This document shows positions 11,582 through 22,895 of a stretch of 64,000 nt of DNA, piece by piece; the first letter of the stretch is position 1, and each line of letters opens with the position of its first letter. A program made the translations under genes and the position numbers. The stretch is from Theristus sp. LFF4_11 (lineage: Eukaryota > Nematoda > Chromadorea > Monhysterida > Xyalidae). Below the pieces are notes generated by a model. That model was not told where the DNA came from. It saw nothing but the letters and a program-made list of their open reading frames with translations, and ran no database searches. The stretch is from assembly GCA_030248135.1 (NCBI GenBank), contig JASANC010001189.1, positions 62,001-126,000 on the forward strand. The letters run 5' to 3'.

Positions 11582-12817
11582 ATGGTTGCCGAAATCTATG
11601 CGCGCACCGCGCAGCTGCTGCCGTACTTCACGTGTGGTCGTGTGGTGCACGGATTCGGCAGAGGCGGCAAACAGCTCGGCTGTCCGACAGGTTGGCGATG
11701 GCGATGATCGAACGAAAAAAAATGTTTGATTGTAGTGTAGTCTCACAGCTTGGATTGGATGTGTAGATTAATGGAGTAAATTCGCCTGCGGTTGGTTAGT
11801 CGTCTTCCTTCCAAAACTTTGCAATTGGAATTTTCGTCCCCGGAATCGTTTCGGGAAGCCTCACCTGTTTTGCTGTTGAATGTCTTGCGACACTACGTTC
11901 AACGTGTTTCGTGTCTTGCAAAAACTCGCCCCATGCCCAATGGAGCTGTTGCAGCCAACCTCGACACGGCCACCGTGAGTCGTCTGCCCGAGTTGTTCGA
12001 GTGCGGCGTCTACTATGGATGGGCGAGCGTAATCGGGCGAACCGCACAGCCGCTGCCGATGGTCATGAGCATCGGCTGGAATCCGCAGTTCAAAAACACG
12101 CTCAAAACAATGGTGTGCCTGTTCGCTTCGCACTCACGTTTCCCCATTCGTTCGGTTTTGTCTCGTCTCACACTGACTGACCGTGTTTTGTGTGTCTTGC
12201 TTGTGTTCAGGAAGTACATATCATGCAATACACCGGTCCCGACTTCTACGACGCCTCGCTGAAGATCGCGGTGCTCGGCTTCATTCGCGAGATGGCAGCG
12301 TTCAGTTCGTTGGGTAGGTTGGTGGCGCGAAAACGGCAAGCTGGTGCTGATTGGTTACGGCGCAGCCAATCAGCGTGCTGGCTTGGTTGAAATGATTGAT
12401 TTAAAATGCGATGGTTTGTTGTACACTACATTGTGGTGTACGTGTACTCCGCGGTTCTGTACGCTTTTCTGGGTTAGCCCTGGCTAAAAAACCGCCTGAA
12501 ACCACCAACAACAACACCAAATGCAAAAGCTGGCTGGCGACCTGCACCACAGCACGGTGCTACAGACAGTCGCCGGCTGGGCTGCATTGCAGTTACGTTT
12601 CTCACTGTACTTCTTTGCAGACGAGCTCATTGAGGCGATTGAGAACGACAAACGAATAGCGATGGAGCGACTCCGGGAGCCGAAATTTGCAGCGATCAGA
12701 AAGCACGATTACTTCAAAAATGCCGTCGTCGTCGTTGACGAAACGCAGCACTCATTGAATGGTACTGTCTCGAACAATCTTGACTCGCAATCACCGTCAA
12801 TCTCCGGAAAATTATAA
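11582..12817 (+). CDS. RFK: Riboflavin kinase
   Basis: Four exons (11582-11690, 11955-12112, 12211-12313, 12621-12817) join in phase into 188 residues. Riboflavin kinase phosphorylates riboflavin with ATP to make FMN in the cytosol. The signature is clear. LPYFTCGRVVHGFGRGGKQL begins the beta-barrel fold, and the metal/ATP-binding PTAN motif is rebuilt across the first intron as GCPT|AN. YYGWASVIG and MSIGWNPQF follow. The catalytic glutamate region EVHIM (EVHI replaces ETHI) starts exon 3, and helical DELIEAIENDKRIAMERL near the end matches the family's C-terminal helix. There is an extra tail of about 20 residues rich in Ser and Asn. The gene starts about 440 bases after TTI1 on the same strand. 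Intron 3 carries a SINE tail. Confidence 0.93.
12452..12518 (+). mobile_element. SINE 3' fragment (RFK intron 3)
   Basis: The sequence ggttctgtacgcttttctgg, then gttagccctggctaaaaaac and a tail of AAC-type triplets, matches the 3' part of the SINE at 62519-62695. It matches in the same orientation and ends in caacaacaacacc. Confidence 0.65.
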
Positions 12818-13288
12818 CCAACGACAATTTTTCGTCGTTGCTGTCGATCTTTCATGGTGGTCTTGCTGTTGTCTTATTGTGGTTTTGATGGAGTGATAAA
12901 GCTGGATTGGTGTCATGCTCTCGCGAACACCCAATGTGTTTGTCCGACATTGCCGTTCAACTGGTTGTCTTCTACTTCAGTTTCGTTCTTCTGGTTTTTT
13001 TTCGACGTTTTGTTGATTCGGTTTCACGTCTGAAAAGTATTGTGATTGTTGTGGTGTTTCGTATTTCTTTTAGCCAACAACACTGCTAGTTTTATCATTG
13101 TTTTTTCACTTGTTGTTACACAATTCTATTTCACAGAGAGAATAAAATTACACAGAGAAAATTGGACCTTTGAATGTTTGGATCAACGAAATCGTGAGCG
13201 GACCGTGTGTATCCGTATATCGCCGTGAAAAAAACATTTTTTCTTTCGTTTTAGTTCTTTCCCGTTTGTGCTATAGCCGCTCTGACGC

Positions 13289-15013
13289 ATGGCTTCTGAA
13301 GTCGGCAGCACCCCGTCAGTCCAACAGACGGAGGCGCCCACCAACAGGGATTCCGCTGAGCATTCCGACATTGACAATGAGGCAGGTGACGCTGTCAATG
13401 TCACCAATGGCGCATCTGACGCTGACCACAACAATGCCGATGCAACCACAAGCGACGGTGCCAGCGGCATGTCCAAGCGTCAGCAGCGTCGCGCACGCAA
13501 ACGCGAGCGTTGGCTGGAGCAGCGTGCGACACGACGAGCGCACGACAAGCAACGACGCAAGCGCAAACGGGCGCAATTGCTTGCTGCTGGACTGCAGTTG
13601 CCGCCGAGTCGCAAACGATTGAAACAGGCGACGATGGCGCAGTCGCACTGCACGCAGAGGATTGTGGTCGACATGGCTTACGAGGTGTGGGCGCTGTTGG
13701 GGCTGTGAATGTGCTTGCTTCCGTGCGCGCGAGGTTTGTTGCGAAATGTGCTCACTGGTACGATTGCTGACTGAAGCGCACTGAATGGCTGTATCATCGT
13801 CTTGAAATGGAAATGCAGCCATTCTATTTCGGGCAAGCGTCGATTCTGCATATAACCGTTCCCGTTTTCGTTTTATTCGGCGCCCTTAAGCGCCAGGCAA
13901 ATGCACAAGGAAACCGGTTTCAATCCAGCAATCTGGGTACACTGCCACGCTGCATAAGCGTAATGAATTTTTTAAACTTAAGAAAGCAACGCATTTTAGG
14001 AGTTGATGAGCGAAAAAGACTGCAATCAGTGCCTGCATCAGTTGTGTTTTTGTTACGGCGCCAATCGACGTGCACCGCAGCCGTGCCAATTCTACGTTTC
14101 CAACTTCACCGGTAAAACACGAGAAGTGAGATGAAGTCAAATTTTGCATCACGTTTTTCTAAATTTTAGATTCGATTTTTTAATCTGAAACCCGGACTAA
14201 AAATTGTCTTTGCATTGCATTTTCCAGATGTACTACAGTGTGCAAGGTCGTGAACACTGGGACGTGAACATCAGAGAGCAGCCATTGGGTGAGCTGTTCG
14301 CAGCGGACGACATCGTCTACCTCACCAGTGATTCGGACAACGTGCTGACGAGCTTCGACGAAACAAAGGTGCTTTGAAGAGTGCCATCTTTTTGCCACTT
14401 CTTGGCTTTGAAACTTTCTTTGATTGCCAACGAAAGTTAGAGACCATTGAGTAGCTGTCTGTTTAACGCATAATACACAGCACTACAGTCAAAACTCTAA
14501 ATTATAGGGAATCAGCTGATTGGTTGGTTGGTGGGTGGTGACGTGCATGCATGCTTTCTGCGCAGGCGAACTTCTCGCCCACCAGCAATGCCTGCACGGA
14601 AAGCATGCATCACGTGACCACCAGCCAATCAGCTAATCCCCTATAATGAGTTCGACTGTAGGTCACTCGGTTGGTTTGCATGTCCGGTGCAGGTGTACGT
14701 CATCGGTGGTCTCGTCGATCACAACCGCCACAAAGGCGTCTGCCACGAACGTGCCATTGGCAACGGCTGGCGTCACGCGCGCCTGCCAATTGACGAGTTC
14801 GTGCGACTGCGCACACGGCAGGTGCTCGCTGTGAATCACGTGTTCGAGATTGTGCTGCGTGTGCTGGTGCATGGCGACACTTGGAAAGAGGCGTTCAATG
14901 CGGTGATACCAAAGCGAAAGGGATTGGAAACGAAGGATGGTTGCAGTGAAGAGACGGGGGAAGGGAAAACAGAGGTCGATGCTTCACTAAACGACGATGT
15001 GGTTGCTCTGTGA
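13289..15013 (+). CDS. TRMT10A: TRM10-family tRNA (guanine-N1) methyltransferase
   Basis: Four exons (13289-13684, 14000-14125, 14228-14368, 14693-15013) join in phase into 327 residues. TRM10 enzymes use S-adenosylmethionine to methylate N1 of purine 9 in tRNA and have a SPOUT fold. The N-terminus is acidic and Ser/Asp-rich. A very basic stretch ([14 protein letters not shown]...KQRRKRKR) follows, typical of the tRNA-binding extension of TRMT10A/B. The catalytic domain starts [16 protein letters not shown] and continues with [21 protein letters not shown]. The SAM-binding part is [13 protein letters not shown] and [15 protein letters not shown], then [18 protein letters not shown] and [14 protein letters not shown]. 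The cytosolic/nuclear A type is more likely than the mitochondrial C type given the basic N-terminus and no transit peptide. The donor of exon 2 is gaa|gtgaga. Intron 3 carries a MITE. Confidence 0.9.
14484..14660. mobile_element. MITE family 2, 177 bp (TRMT10A intron 3)
   Basis: The termini tacagtcaaaactctaaatt and its approximate reverse complement at the right (ctataatgagttcgactgta) enclose a second pair of arms. These are aatcagctgattgg against ccaatcagct and gcatgcatgctttctg against ggaaagcatgcatcacgtga. Related copies lie at 28399-28497, 42885-43045, 46288-46400 and 57180-57352. Confidence 0.8.
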
Positions 15014-15072
15014 TTGTTGACGATTGTTTTGTTTCTAAATGTCACTTCTGCCGACTGAATCGATTTGACGTC

Positions 15073-15078
15073 AATAAA
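15073..15078 (+). terminator. Polyadenylation signal of TRMT10A
   Basis: AATAAA lies 60 bases after the TRMT10A stop codon and is followed by T- and GT-rich sequence, the usual arrangement of an animal cleavage and polyadenylation site. Confidence 0.65.
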
Positions 15079-15462
15079 ATGAGTTTTATCTTATTTTTGT
15101 TTTGGGATGTTCAGTTATGTCATGGTGTTCGTTCATGATTCGTTCTCCGTTGAATCGGTTACTTTTATTTTACTTACATAGCATTTAGAATTATCCGTGG
15201 TGTCATACGAAACTAAGAAATACTCCATCCATTTTCTGAACCAGGAAACGCCACGTGCAAAATGGCAGAAAACAGCGGTGATTATCAGCGCGTGGGCCGT
15301 TGCAAGTGAGTTCCAATTCAGTGCGAAAAACGTTGCTTTGGTAACCACAAGTCTAAAAATAGCGTTAATGGATTTCATTATGAACGGTACTTTCCGTAAA
15401 CACATGCTCGTGGCGTAGGTCTGTTATGTTGATTGCCTGTTTTTATGCTGTCATTTACGTAA

Positions 15463-15649
15463 GATTCCATGTTTTTCAAACGCACAAAAGGTTTCCGAAT
15501 TGAAGAAGTGAGAGGCTGATTTTACAGAGAGAAGCATTGAAATTTGAAATACCGATTCCATGTTTTTTTCAAAGGCACAAAGGTTTCCGAATTACTTGAA
15601 GACGTGAAAGACTGAATTTACAAAGCGAACCAATGAAATTTGAAATACC
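15463..15649 (+). repeat. Tandem duplication of a unit of about 91 bp upstream of TSPO
   Basis: Unit 1 (15463-15553) and unit 2 (15554-15649) share gattccatgtttttcaaa, then cacaaaaggtttccgaatt and tgaaatttgaaatacc, with small indels. The second unit ends 28 bases before the TSPO start codon, so the duplication covers the likely promoter or 5' untranslated region. Confidence 0.7.
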
Positions 15650-15676
15650 ACGCAAGACCATTCCCAATTTGTCAGC

Positions 15677-16810
15677 ATGCGATGCATCGATTGGGTGCTC
15701 GTTGTGGTGCTCACGGTGTTGCCGTTGATCGGTGGATTCATTGGTGCCCGTTCGTTCAACACTGGAGCATACAAGGTTGGCTTTGGCCCTAAGAGAATTT
15801 GTTATTACTTTGGCAACTATATGTTTGAGTCTCTAGTAGGGTAGCGGTTTAGCTGTTCAACTAACGGAAAATATGACGTGGGGTCGCACTTCGTTTATGC
15901 CATGAACACGCAACCATTTTCGGCGGCCTGTTTTTTATGATTTTTACAGTCGTGCCAGACTTTCACCACAAAAGCGACGGAGTTACTGTTCATTCATTGT
16001 TGTGTTGCAACAAGATGATGTTCAGTTGAGCTCTTTCAATCTGCAGCGTGACGAGTTCAAGAAGCCCGAGTTTTCGCCGCCGTCGTGGCTGTTCAGTCCG
16101 GTCTGGTCGGTGGTGTACCTGCTGATGGGCTTCGCCTCGTTCCTAGTTTACAAACAGGGCGGGGCTTGTCTGAACGCGGACACCGTGCCTCCATTGCTGC
16201 TGTACACCACACAGCTGCTCGTCAACTGGCTCTGGACGCCGTTGTTCTTTGGTTTTGGTAACTTCGGCGCGGTTAGTTGGTGTTTGTGGTAATTTCGGTG
16301 CTTGGAACTTGGGAATCACTTTTTTTTAATTTGAAAACGTACAGGAGGGTCGATGAAAGACCGGATGACGGGTTGACCCGTGTCTGTATCTGTTTTCATC
16401 AATGTTCAGGAACAAGAACTGTGAAAGAGCGAAAACTGTAAACATAAATTCGCTTCATTTGATTAGCGCATCGCATCTGTTGATCAGTTAACCATATGAG
16501 TTTTATGTGCATCCGTGATATGAATCAGTGCGATACTATTCGTCAGTATGTTGGTGATCAATGCAAGCTATGTTGCTGTGTTAATTTTGATTCAGAAAGC
16601 CTCAGTTCCCAATCTACACAGGGTCTTCTTGACATCGGTGTCATGTGGGGCCTGGTGTTCGCGTGCGTGCTCACTTTCTGGCGCCCGTCCAAGTTGGCAG
16701 CCGTTTTGATGGTGCCCTACCTGGCGTGGATTTCGTTCGCCTCAGCCTTGAACTATTCGATCGTTTGCCTGAACGGCTGTCAAATTGCGAAGAATGAAAC
16801 TGTTTTCTAG
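15677..16810 (+). CDS. TSPO: Translocator protein (TSPO, peripheral benzodiazepine receptor)
   Basis: Three exons (15677-15775, 16047-16271, 16622-16810) join in phase to 170 residues, the usual TSPO length (human 169). TSPO is a five-helix protein of the outer mitochondrial membrane that binds cholesterol and porphyrins. Visible marks are the first helix VLVVVLTVLPLIGGFIGA and the family motif FSPPSWLFSPVWSVVYLLMG. Helix 3 is PPLLLYTTQLLVNWLWTPLF, helix 4 is LLDIGVMWGLVFACVLTF and helix 5 is VLMVPYLAWISFASALNY. The cholesterol-recognition (CRAC) region ALNYSIVCLNGC keeps the tyrosine. The basic residue expected a few positions after it is replaced, so the CRAC consensus is incomplete. Both introns are short. 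Confidence 0.94.
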
Positions 16811-16907
16811 AAATTTCGTTTCTTCTTCGAATTTACGTTGAACGATCTCTTGGGTTTTGGCATATCTCCCAGATAGTGATTAGCATTTTTAGGTTCTACG
16901 ACTCACT

Positions 16908-17090
16908 GGGTTTGCAGACGTAAAAGGAAACGAGTTTCACTCTTATTTGGCAATTCAAAATCGACAAAGTGACTCGGCCCTGTTCGGCCCTGGAGACTCG
17001 GATCACTTTGCCAATTTTGAATTCCCGCGTCATCATGCATGAAACTGTTTACCTATCTATCTATGCGCGCTTTGAGTCGCGGGACCAAAA
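16908..17090. mobile_element. MITE family 3, copy 1
   Basis: An inner inverted repeat, ggcaattcaaaatcgacaaagtga against tcactttgccaattttgaat, is followed by tcccgcgtcat and a stretch of ctatctatctatgcgcgcttt. Copies of the same roughly 170-180 bp sequence are at 46723-46880 and, inverted, at 63528-63700. Confidence 0.75.
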
Positions 17091-19081
17091 TAAAAGACCA
17101 CAGCTGTTTACGATAATCTGAATCTCTTATCTATAATTTTTTGGTGATTTTTTCTGATTTGTATTTTTAATAAGTTGTCTCTTCTGTTCGTCTATTTTTT
17201 GTAAGTAGTGCGCAATTCCTTTTCCATCTTTCAGATTGCTTTTCGGCACTATCGGCAGAGCAAACAGACGGTGCCTTGCTCATTTCTTTTCATATGTTGC
17301 TTGCATGTATTTTGTTTTTTATCTTTTTATTTGATAACGTTTATGAATACCTGTCGTTTTGTAAAAAAACTGTCTGAGATTTTCAGAACAAAAAAAAACG
17401 AACATCATGCCGTGTTGCTTTTGTTCATCTGCATCTCATACCTGATAACTTTTGTTGAACTGACGTATCTTACAATGAATAAAGTTTTTTCTCAAAAAAA
17501 AACACGGCTTGTCTGGTTCATTGGTTGATTTTTGCATTCGACATAAAACAAGCTGTTAGTCAAATAAACGTTTTTTCGTGCATAGCACAGCTGTTGACAT
17601 CCAGACAAAAAAAACAACATGGCAAAATGTCGCACTGAACGCACACGAGTCAGCAACAGCTTTGTTGATGTAAGCGGTCGGTTAGCAACGAAGCATCAAG
17701 TGCAGATGCATGTTAGCTTTGTGAGCGTTGTTGCCAAGCCGAGATCATGCACTTTCATTCTTACGTTCTTCGTTCAGCCTAATTCCCACCGGTAAATGGA
17801 TGCTCATAGTTCCTTTCACCATAGCTTCTTGTTCGCTATCGTGGGCGTCTCGCCACCTGCTTGTTTTTTCTCTGTTTCCCTAGTTTTGCTAGCCCGCATG
17901 CGCTTTTACGTAAAGCTCGCTGTCTCAGCTGCGTCACAGCCCTTTTTGTTGCATATCTACGGCATTTCATTGCGGCCGGACCACGCACACCGCAAGTATT
18001 GTGTTTCTTGCCTGTTTAAGCTCATAAAGATTGGTGAATGTCGTTCAAGTTGTCTGGGTCTGGGAAACCACAGTGATTTTTCGCTTTCGACACGCAAAAA
18101 AAATCATAGTGCCGAAAGCAGTGGTAGGTAATACCATTCCACGTGGTGAATACCACAGGTAATGCCAAAGGTGTAAATTTAGCAAAGTTGCTAAAACACC
18201 TTTACAGGGTGTGGTTACAGGTCACTGGAATGTGACTGAAGACCAGTAAAGAGCAAGTCGAGCATAAATCGAAAAACGCAAGCCTTCACAAGCGCTTCTG
18301 TTATTTTACCACAACCTGCAAAAAGTACAGGGTGTTGCAAAAAAACTACAATGGACAAAACGACTCGTTCTCGAGTTTGGTTTAGTGTTTTGGTCTGAAA
18401 TTTGAAACACTAATTGAAAAATGTTTGCGAATGACTGCGTTGACATTTTTTGCTGGAAAACTCCAAAAGCATAGCAACCTTTTTAAACCAAGGTGAAAAA
18501 ATGAATAAAATCATGCAATTACCTATGGCATCATATGATCTTTGGCACTGACTGTGGAATGGAATTACCTGATGTAGGTATCATACTTACTTTGGCATTT
18601 TTGCGTGGAACAAGCGATACCAGTGTATATAGCTTCCCAGCTTGTTCATTTTCGAGTTCCGCCCGTGCTTGTCAACGTTTATTGTTTTTGTGAATACATT
18701 GTGTTTATGTTACACACACCCGGCTGCGCAAAGTTTTTCCGCTGCTTTGAAAGTGTAACGTAGCAAAAAACAACTTTGCTAGCGTATACTCTTACTCTAC
18801 ATATGTGCTGATTGATATTGTACGAAATGCATATTTATAGTTGTAAAACGTATGGGATACTAACATTACATGTACATATATTTGCAACCTGACGTTTGCG
18901 CCACACATACAGATAGACAGACAGATTGATAATAAATTTATGAGAATATTGTATAATACAACTGTACCCATTTGTTTCCCACCGCGACGCAAGCAAACTA
19001 AAAGCATGCGCAACTCTGCACACCTGCATGTGTTAGTTTAGTTTCCATTTTTAAAACTTTTACAACGTTTGCTAACATTGA

Positions 19082-19280
19082 CGGGGTGATCAAGAAACGT
19101 CAATTTTTATAACGCTTCGATCTCGCGACTCCATCGGTGTGCCTAGCAGAGAGTTAACATTTTTGGCTGAAATTTTCGGACAACAAATCGCAACCAAATG
19201 ACTATAAGTGGTGCAATTTTCAGCTTCAGACATTAATGCAGTCGAAGCGTTTTAACATTGACGTTTTTTGATCACCCAGT
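19082..19280. mobile_element. Mariner-type MITE of about 200 bp
   Basis: The left end cggggtgatcaagaaacgtcaat...aacgcttcga and right end tcgaagcgtttt...attgacgttttttgatcaccca are inverted repeats of about 40 bases. The outermost GGGTGATCAAAAAACG is the type seen at Tc1/mariner termini. A lone end of the same type (tactgggtgatcaaaaacga) occurs at about 34013. Confidence 0.65.
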
Positions 19281-22200
19281 ACATAGTAAATTTGAAATCA
19301 TCGACTTTATACGTAAAAATCACAAAACTTTTCAACAAAATACAATTATTTCGTCATAACCTCTGACTCAGCAATGTTTGTGAAATGGCCGTTGACGCTC
19401 AACACTGCAATAAAGCAGGCAAGTTTTTTTCTCTGGAACGTGCATATTTTCACGCTAGTCATCTATGTTCAGCTGTGTGCGATTGTCAAAAAAACTGAAT
19501 ATTTTTGGGCGTGTTTGCAGTTTGCACTTTGCATCAGCGACCAGCCCAAGCGTATACATTCATGCCAGGCTACGAGACCGTTCATACCATGATAGAAATT
19601 CAAACATTCAAAAATAGAACTTTTGAGCAAAATGTTACCAGGCGCGCGTTGTGAATCATTTTAGGTGTTGCAATGGTGTTTCTCGATGTTGTCGCGGCTT
19701 ATCAGTGATTTCTTATTACTTGTATTTTATGCCAATGCATGCGTCATTTTGGTGAAAATCAACATTTTTTAGTTTAAATTCAGTGAAATATTCCTGATTT
19801 TATTTCAGTTCGTGAGAATACTGTTATAAACCAACAAGTGCATAACATTTGCAGCAAAGTTTTGCTGTGAAAGTGCTGTTTGCATCGATTTGGTCGCGTT
19901 CGCCATTTTTCTCAAGAATGCAACATTAGAAAGTGTTTTTCAACTGTATGTACCAATACAGGACCTTTTTATTTTTTCATTTGATACAAACTTTGCACTT
20001 GAGTCGACTGCCCTGTTTTTCTGGCTCGCAGCTCTGTTTGCTTTTTCCCTCGCTGCATTTCAACACAATCTTTATGTGCCGCGCAGTTAGTTTCAAATTT
20101 CCATACACCGTTTCTTGTGTTTTCATTTTTATATTGTGTTGAGCCAGGTTTTCTTCAGACGCGAAAATCATTATCGTTTGGCGTTTTGAGACGCGTTTTT
20201 CTGGTACACGCCGCTGTACGATCACGTTGTTCTTTTTACGTTTCCGCTGGTCTGTTTTTCGAATAGTGGTTAGGTAGGTTGGTTGGTTATGTGGTTTTCT
20301 TTTTCCAAACTTATTCTCCAAGGCATTTCTTCAAAGCTTTTAAGTGTGACTCAGCCAGCAGTTGGTACACAGGTTACGGTTCCTCCAATACAAAGCAAAT
20401 GTTCCCCATCCCCAAATTTTGAATGTCTCATTTTGTTGAAAGAAACAGCTGAAAACTCCTTCAGTACATTGTGCGTTTCCAACCGGCGTGTTTTCTGGTG
20501 TGGCACAACCATTCCAAGACAAGCAAACACAAACAGAGTGAAGCAGCTGCCGTTTAGCCCGACCGTCGTTTTTATATGCATGTTTGTCATCGTCTCATGT
20601 TCATTGTCGCTCAATTCAGGATCGAAAACTTGACAAGAGACGCGTTTTTTGCCTTTCGAACCAAACAAACGTACATTCGAACACCCAATTGCGCAAGGAA
20701 AGCTATCAAGGCAGATGTTTCGCAATGTTCGTGTAAGTCGCCAAAAAAGTACCGTATAAATGCCAGGTCTAGCCGTTCGTTCGTGTTCGGTTTATTTAAT
20801 TTACGTGTCCACCATCTGTTTCGATCGGCACAACGCGGCTGTGCGTGTGTTTTTGTGTCGTTGGTGCTATTTTCGTGCAACCGCAGTTGTGCGCTCAAGC
20901 GCAAGACCCTGGCGCAATTTATATTGACGGACAGACTGTTTTTTTTCGCCTTTTTGCCCGCCCGACCGGCCGCTACTTGCATCGGTTCATTGCATCTGCA
21001 TTGTATCATTCTGAGGAATCCATCATTCCAGTTTCGCATCATATGACAGCACACACTGTGCGGCTAGCATGAAATACAAACTCGTGAGGTTGTGACTGAG
21101 CCGTGAGGTTGTCACTTGCCAGCTGGAGCTGGAGCAGATAATGTTACAGCAAAGTCTCCGCCAAAAAAAACGAAAAACTCACTTACAGCATCTGCATGCA
21201 GTTTTGTTGACGATGAAGCCAAGTCATTTTAATAAACATACGGGTGAAAGACTTGTTGTTTTGAACTGATCATGAGTTTATTTATTAAAAATTTCCGCCC
21301 GTGGGATAATGAATCTGTAAATTGTTGCCATCACAAACAACATTCGTTTTCTTGTGTTCATTAAGTTCATTTTGCCGTTTAGCGTGTGTGTCGCGCTAGC
21401 AAACAAGTGAAGTGAAAACACAAACTCACTGCCGCTGCTGCTGCTGTTGTTGTTGTTGTTGCCCTTATCACCAGGCGTCAATGTGTCATCAATGCTTGTT
21501 TCTTGTGCTGATAAAACGCGTGAATGAATCGCAAAAGCTCATTAAACTTGTTGCGCCTGCTGCCTTGACTCGTTCGAGGATTTGTGAACTCAGTACCGAA
21601 GGCGAAAGCAAATTTTTCGAGGGGGTGCCGAAAATTTTTCAGTGGGGGTGTCAATCATGGTTCAGTTCAGTGGCACCCCGCAGGCGTGTGCCATGGGAGG
21701 GGGTGCACTGTTGAAAAAAATTCTGGGGGTGCACGTGCGTTTATCACCCCCACCCATGATAGTTTTCGCTGAAATTTTGGGGAAAATAGCAAAATTTTAA
21801 CACAAAAACTTTTAAATTACAACGAAGAATGTCAAGTTTACATATATTCAGCTTCTATTATGGACTTAAAGACGAAAATCATGATTTTTGAACAAAAATT
21901 CATGAATTTAAAGTGGTTCAAAATTCAAATCCAGGAATTTTTGGGAGGTGTCACTTGTGATTGCGCTGCTAGTAAAAGGTATGTCCAAAATCAAAATTGA
22001 TCGAATTAAAATGATCCCCCAGCTCAATTAAAAGAAAACTTGCCGGCTTGAAATTCGATCACTGACGTCACGTGAGTGAGGGGTACCTAAAAAATTTCTC
22101 GCTCAGAAACTATTCCAAAATTTTTTCAAGCCGAAAATCAATCGGTATGACGGTCCAAAATCGACTGCTAGCTGACGGGTTCAAAAGGCAATGATGTCAA

Positions 22201-22439
22201 AGAAAATTTTGGTTGAACTTTCGAAAAATTGGCTCAAAAACAAGGTTTTCAGAGCATATTTGGGAAAAAATTTTCGATTTTTTTGAATCGGCATGCTTTT
22301 GGGTTTTGGTTATTCAATTTTTTTGGTTTTTGTTTGACAAATAATTCTAACTCCCTGATTGATTTGGGAATTTGGGTTGGGGTTGGGGGGTCGGTCAACA
22401 ACTCAACTTACCTTTTCCCTAAAGCTTCATTACTAAAGC

Positions 22440-22540
22440 GCACGCGCACGGGCATCGGCATGCTCATGCTCATGATCCACTAGCGCGCCTGCACACGCTC
22501 CGCACTCAACAAGAACTTGTTCAAAACGGAATTGTTCTCA
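22440..22540 (+). repeat. Dispersed repeat A, copy 1
   Basis: The sequence tgctcatgatccactagcgcgcctgcacacgctccgcactcaaca, followed by a c-tcgtt-like stretch, is nearly identical to 50440-50520, 28 kb away and in the same orientation. It is GC-rich against AT-rich surroundings. The family is unknown. Confidence 0.6.
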
Positions 22541-22895
22541 CATCTTTCTTCTTCGGTTGTTGGTGGTTTTGTGTTTTTTTAGTGGTTTTTTTTGAATAAA
22601 AGTTGAAAAACAAAACAAAAAACAACCCTACCTCACAGATATCTCTTTGCAATTGCTGGCAACGGCGGCGGCTTGCTGGCTGGTGGGTGGGTGTTTGAAG
22701 AAAACCCTGCTGAGTCTGATTGAACGAACAACACGGCGATCGACTCGGCGACAACTGTCATTCCATTCACGATTCCGGTGCAGCAGCCAGCGTGTCCGAT
22801 TCGCTCGCACACGACGGAGTCGGAAGCAGAAGAGCAGTGGAGCGTGCGAGGCGACCGGACAACAGACACTGAACACATAAAAGATCAAAAACTAA

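Larger units (their letters stand above)
17091..22895. other. Gene-poor spacer between TSPO and egghead
   Basis: This stretch of 5.8 kb is AT-rich. Open frames are short, overlap on both strands and show no family resemblance, codon-bias shift or consistent splice phase. It holds a mariner-type MITE (19082-19280), a second mariner-type end near 18330 (acagggtgttgcaaaaaaac), a G-rich repeat near 21600-21770 and a dispersed repeat at 22440-22540. The last few hundred bases probably include the egghead promoter and 5' untranslated region. Confidence 0.5.

Noticed and set aside
20283..21072. Several overlapping frames of 100-156 codons between TSPO and egghead
   Set aside because: They occur on both strands at once, lack splice-site-consistent structure and resemble no protein family.
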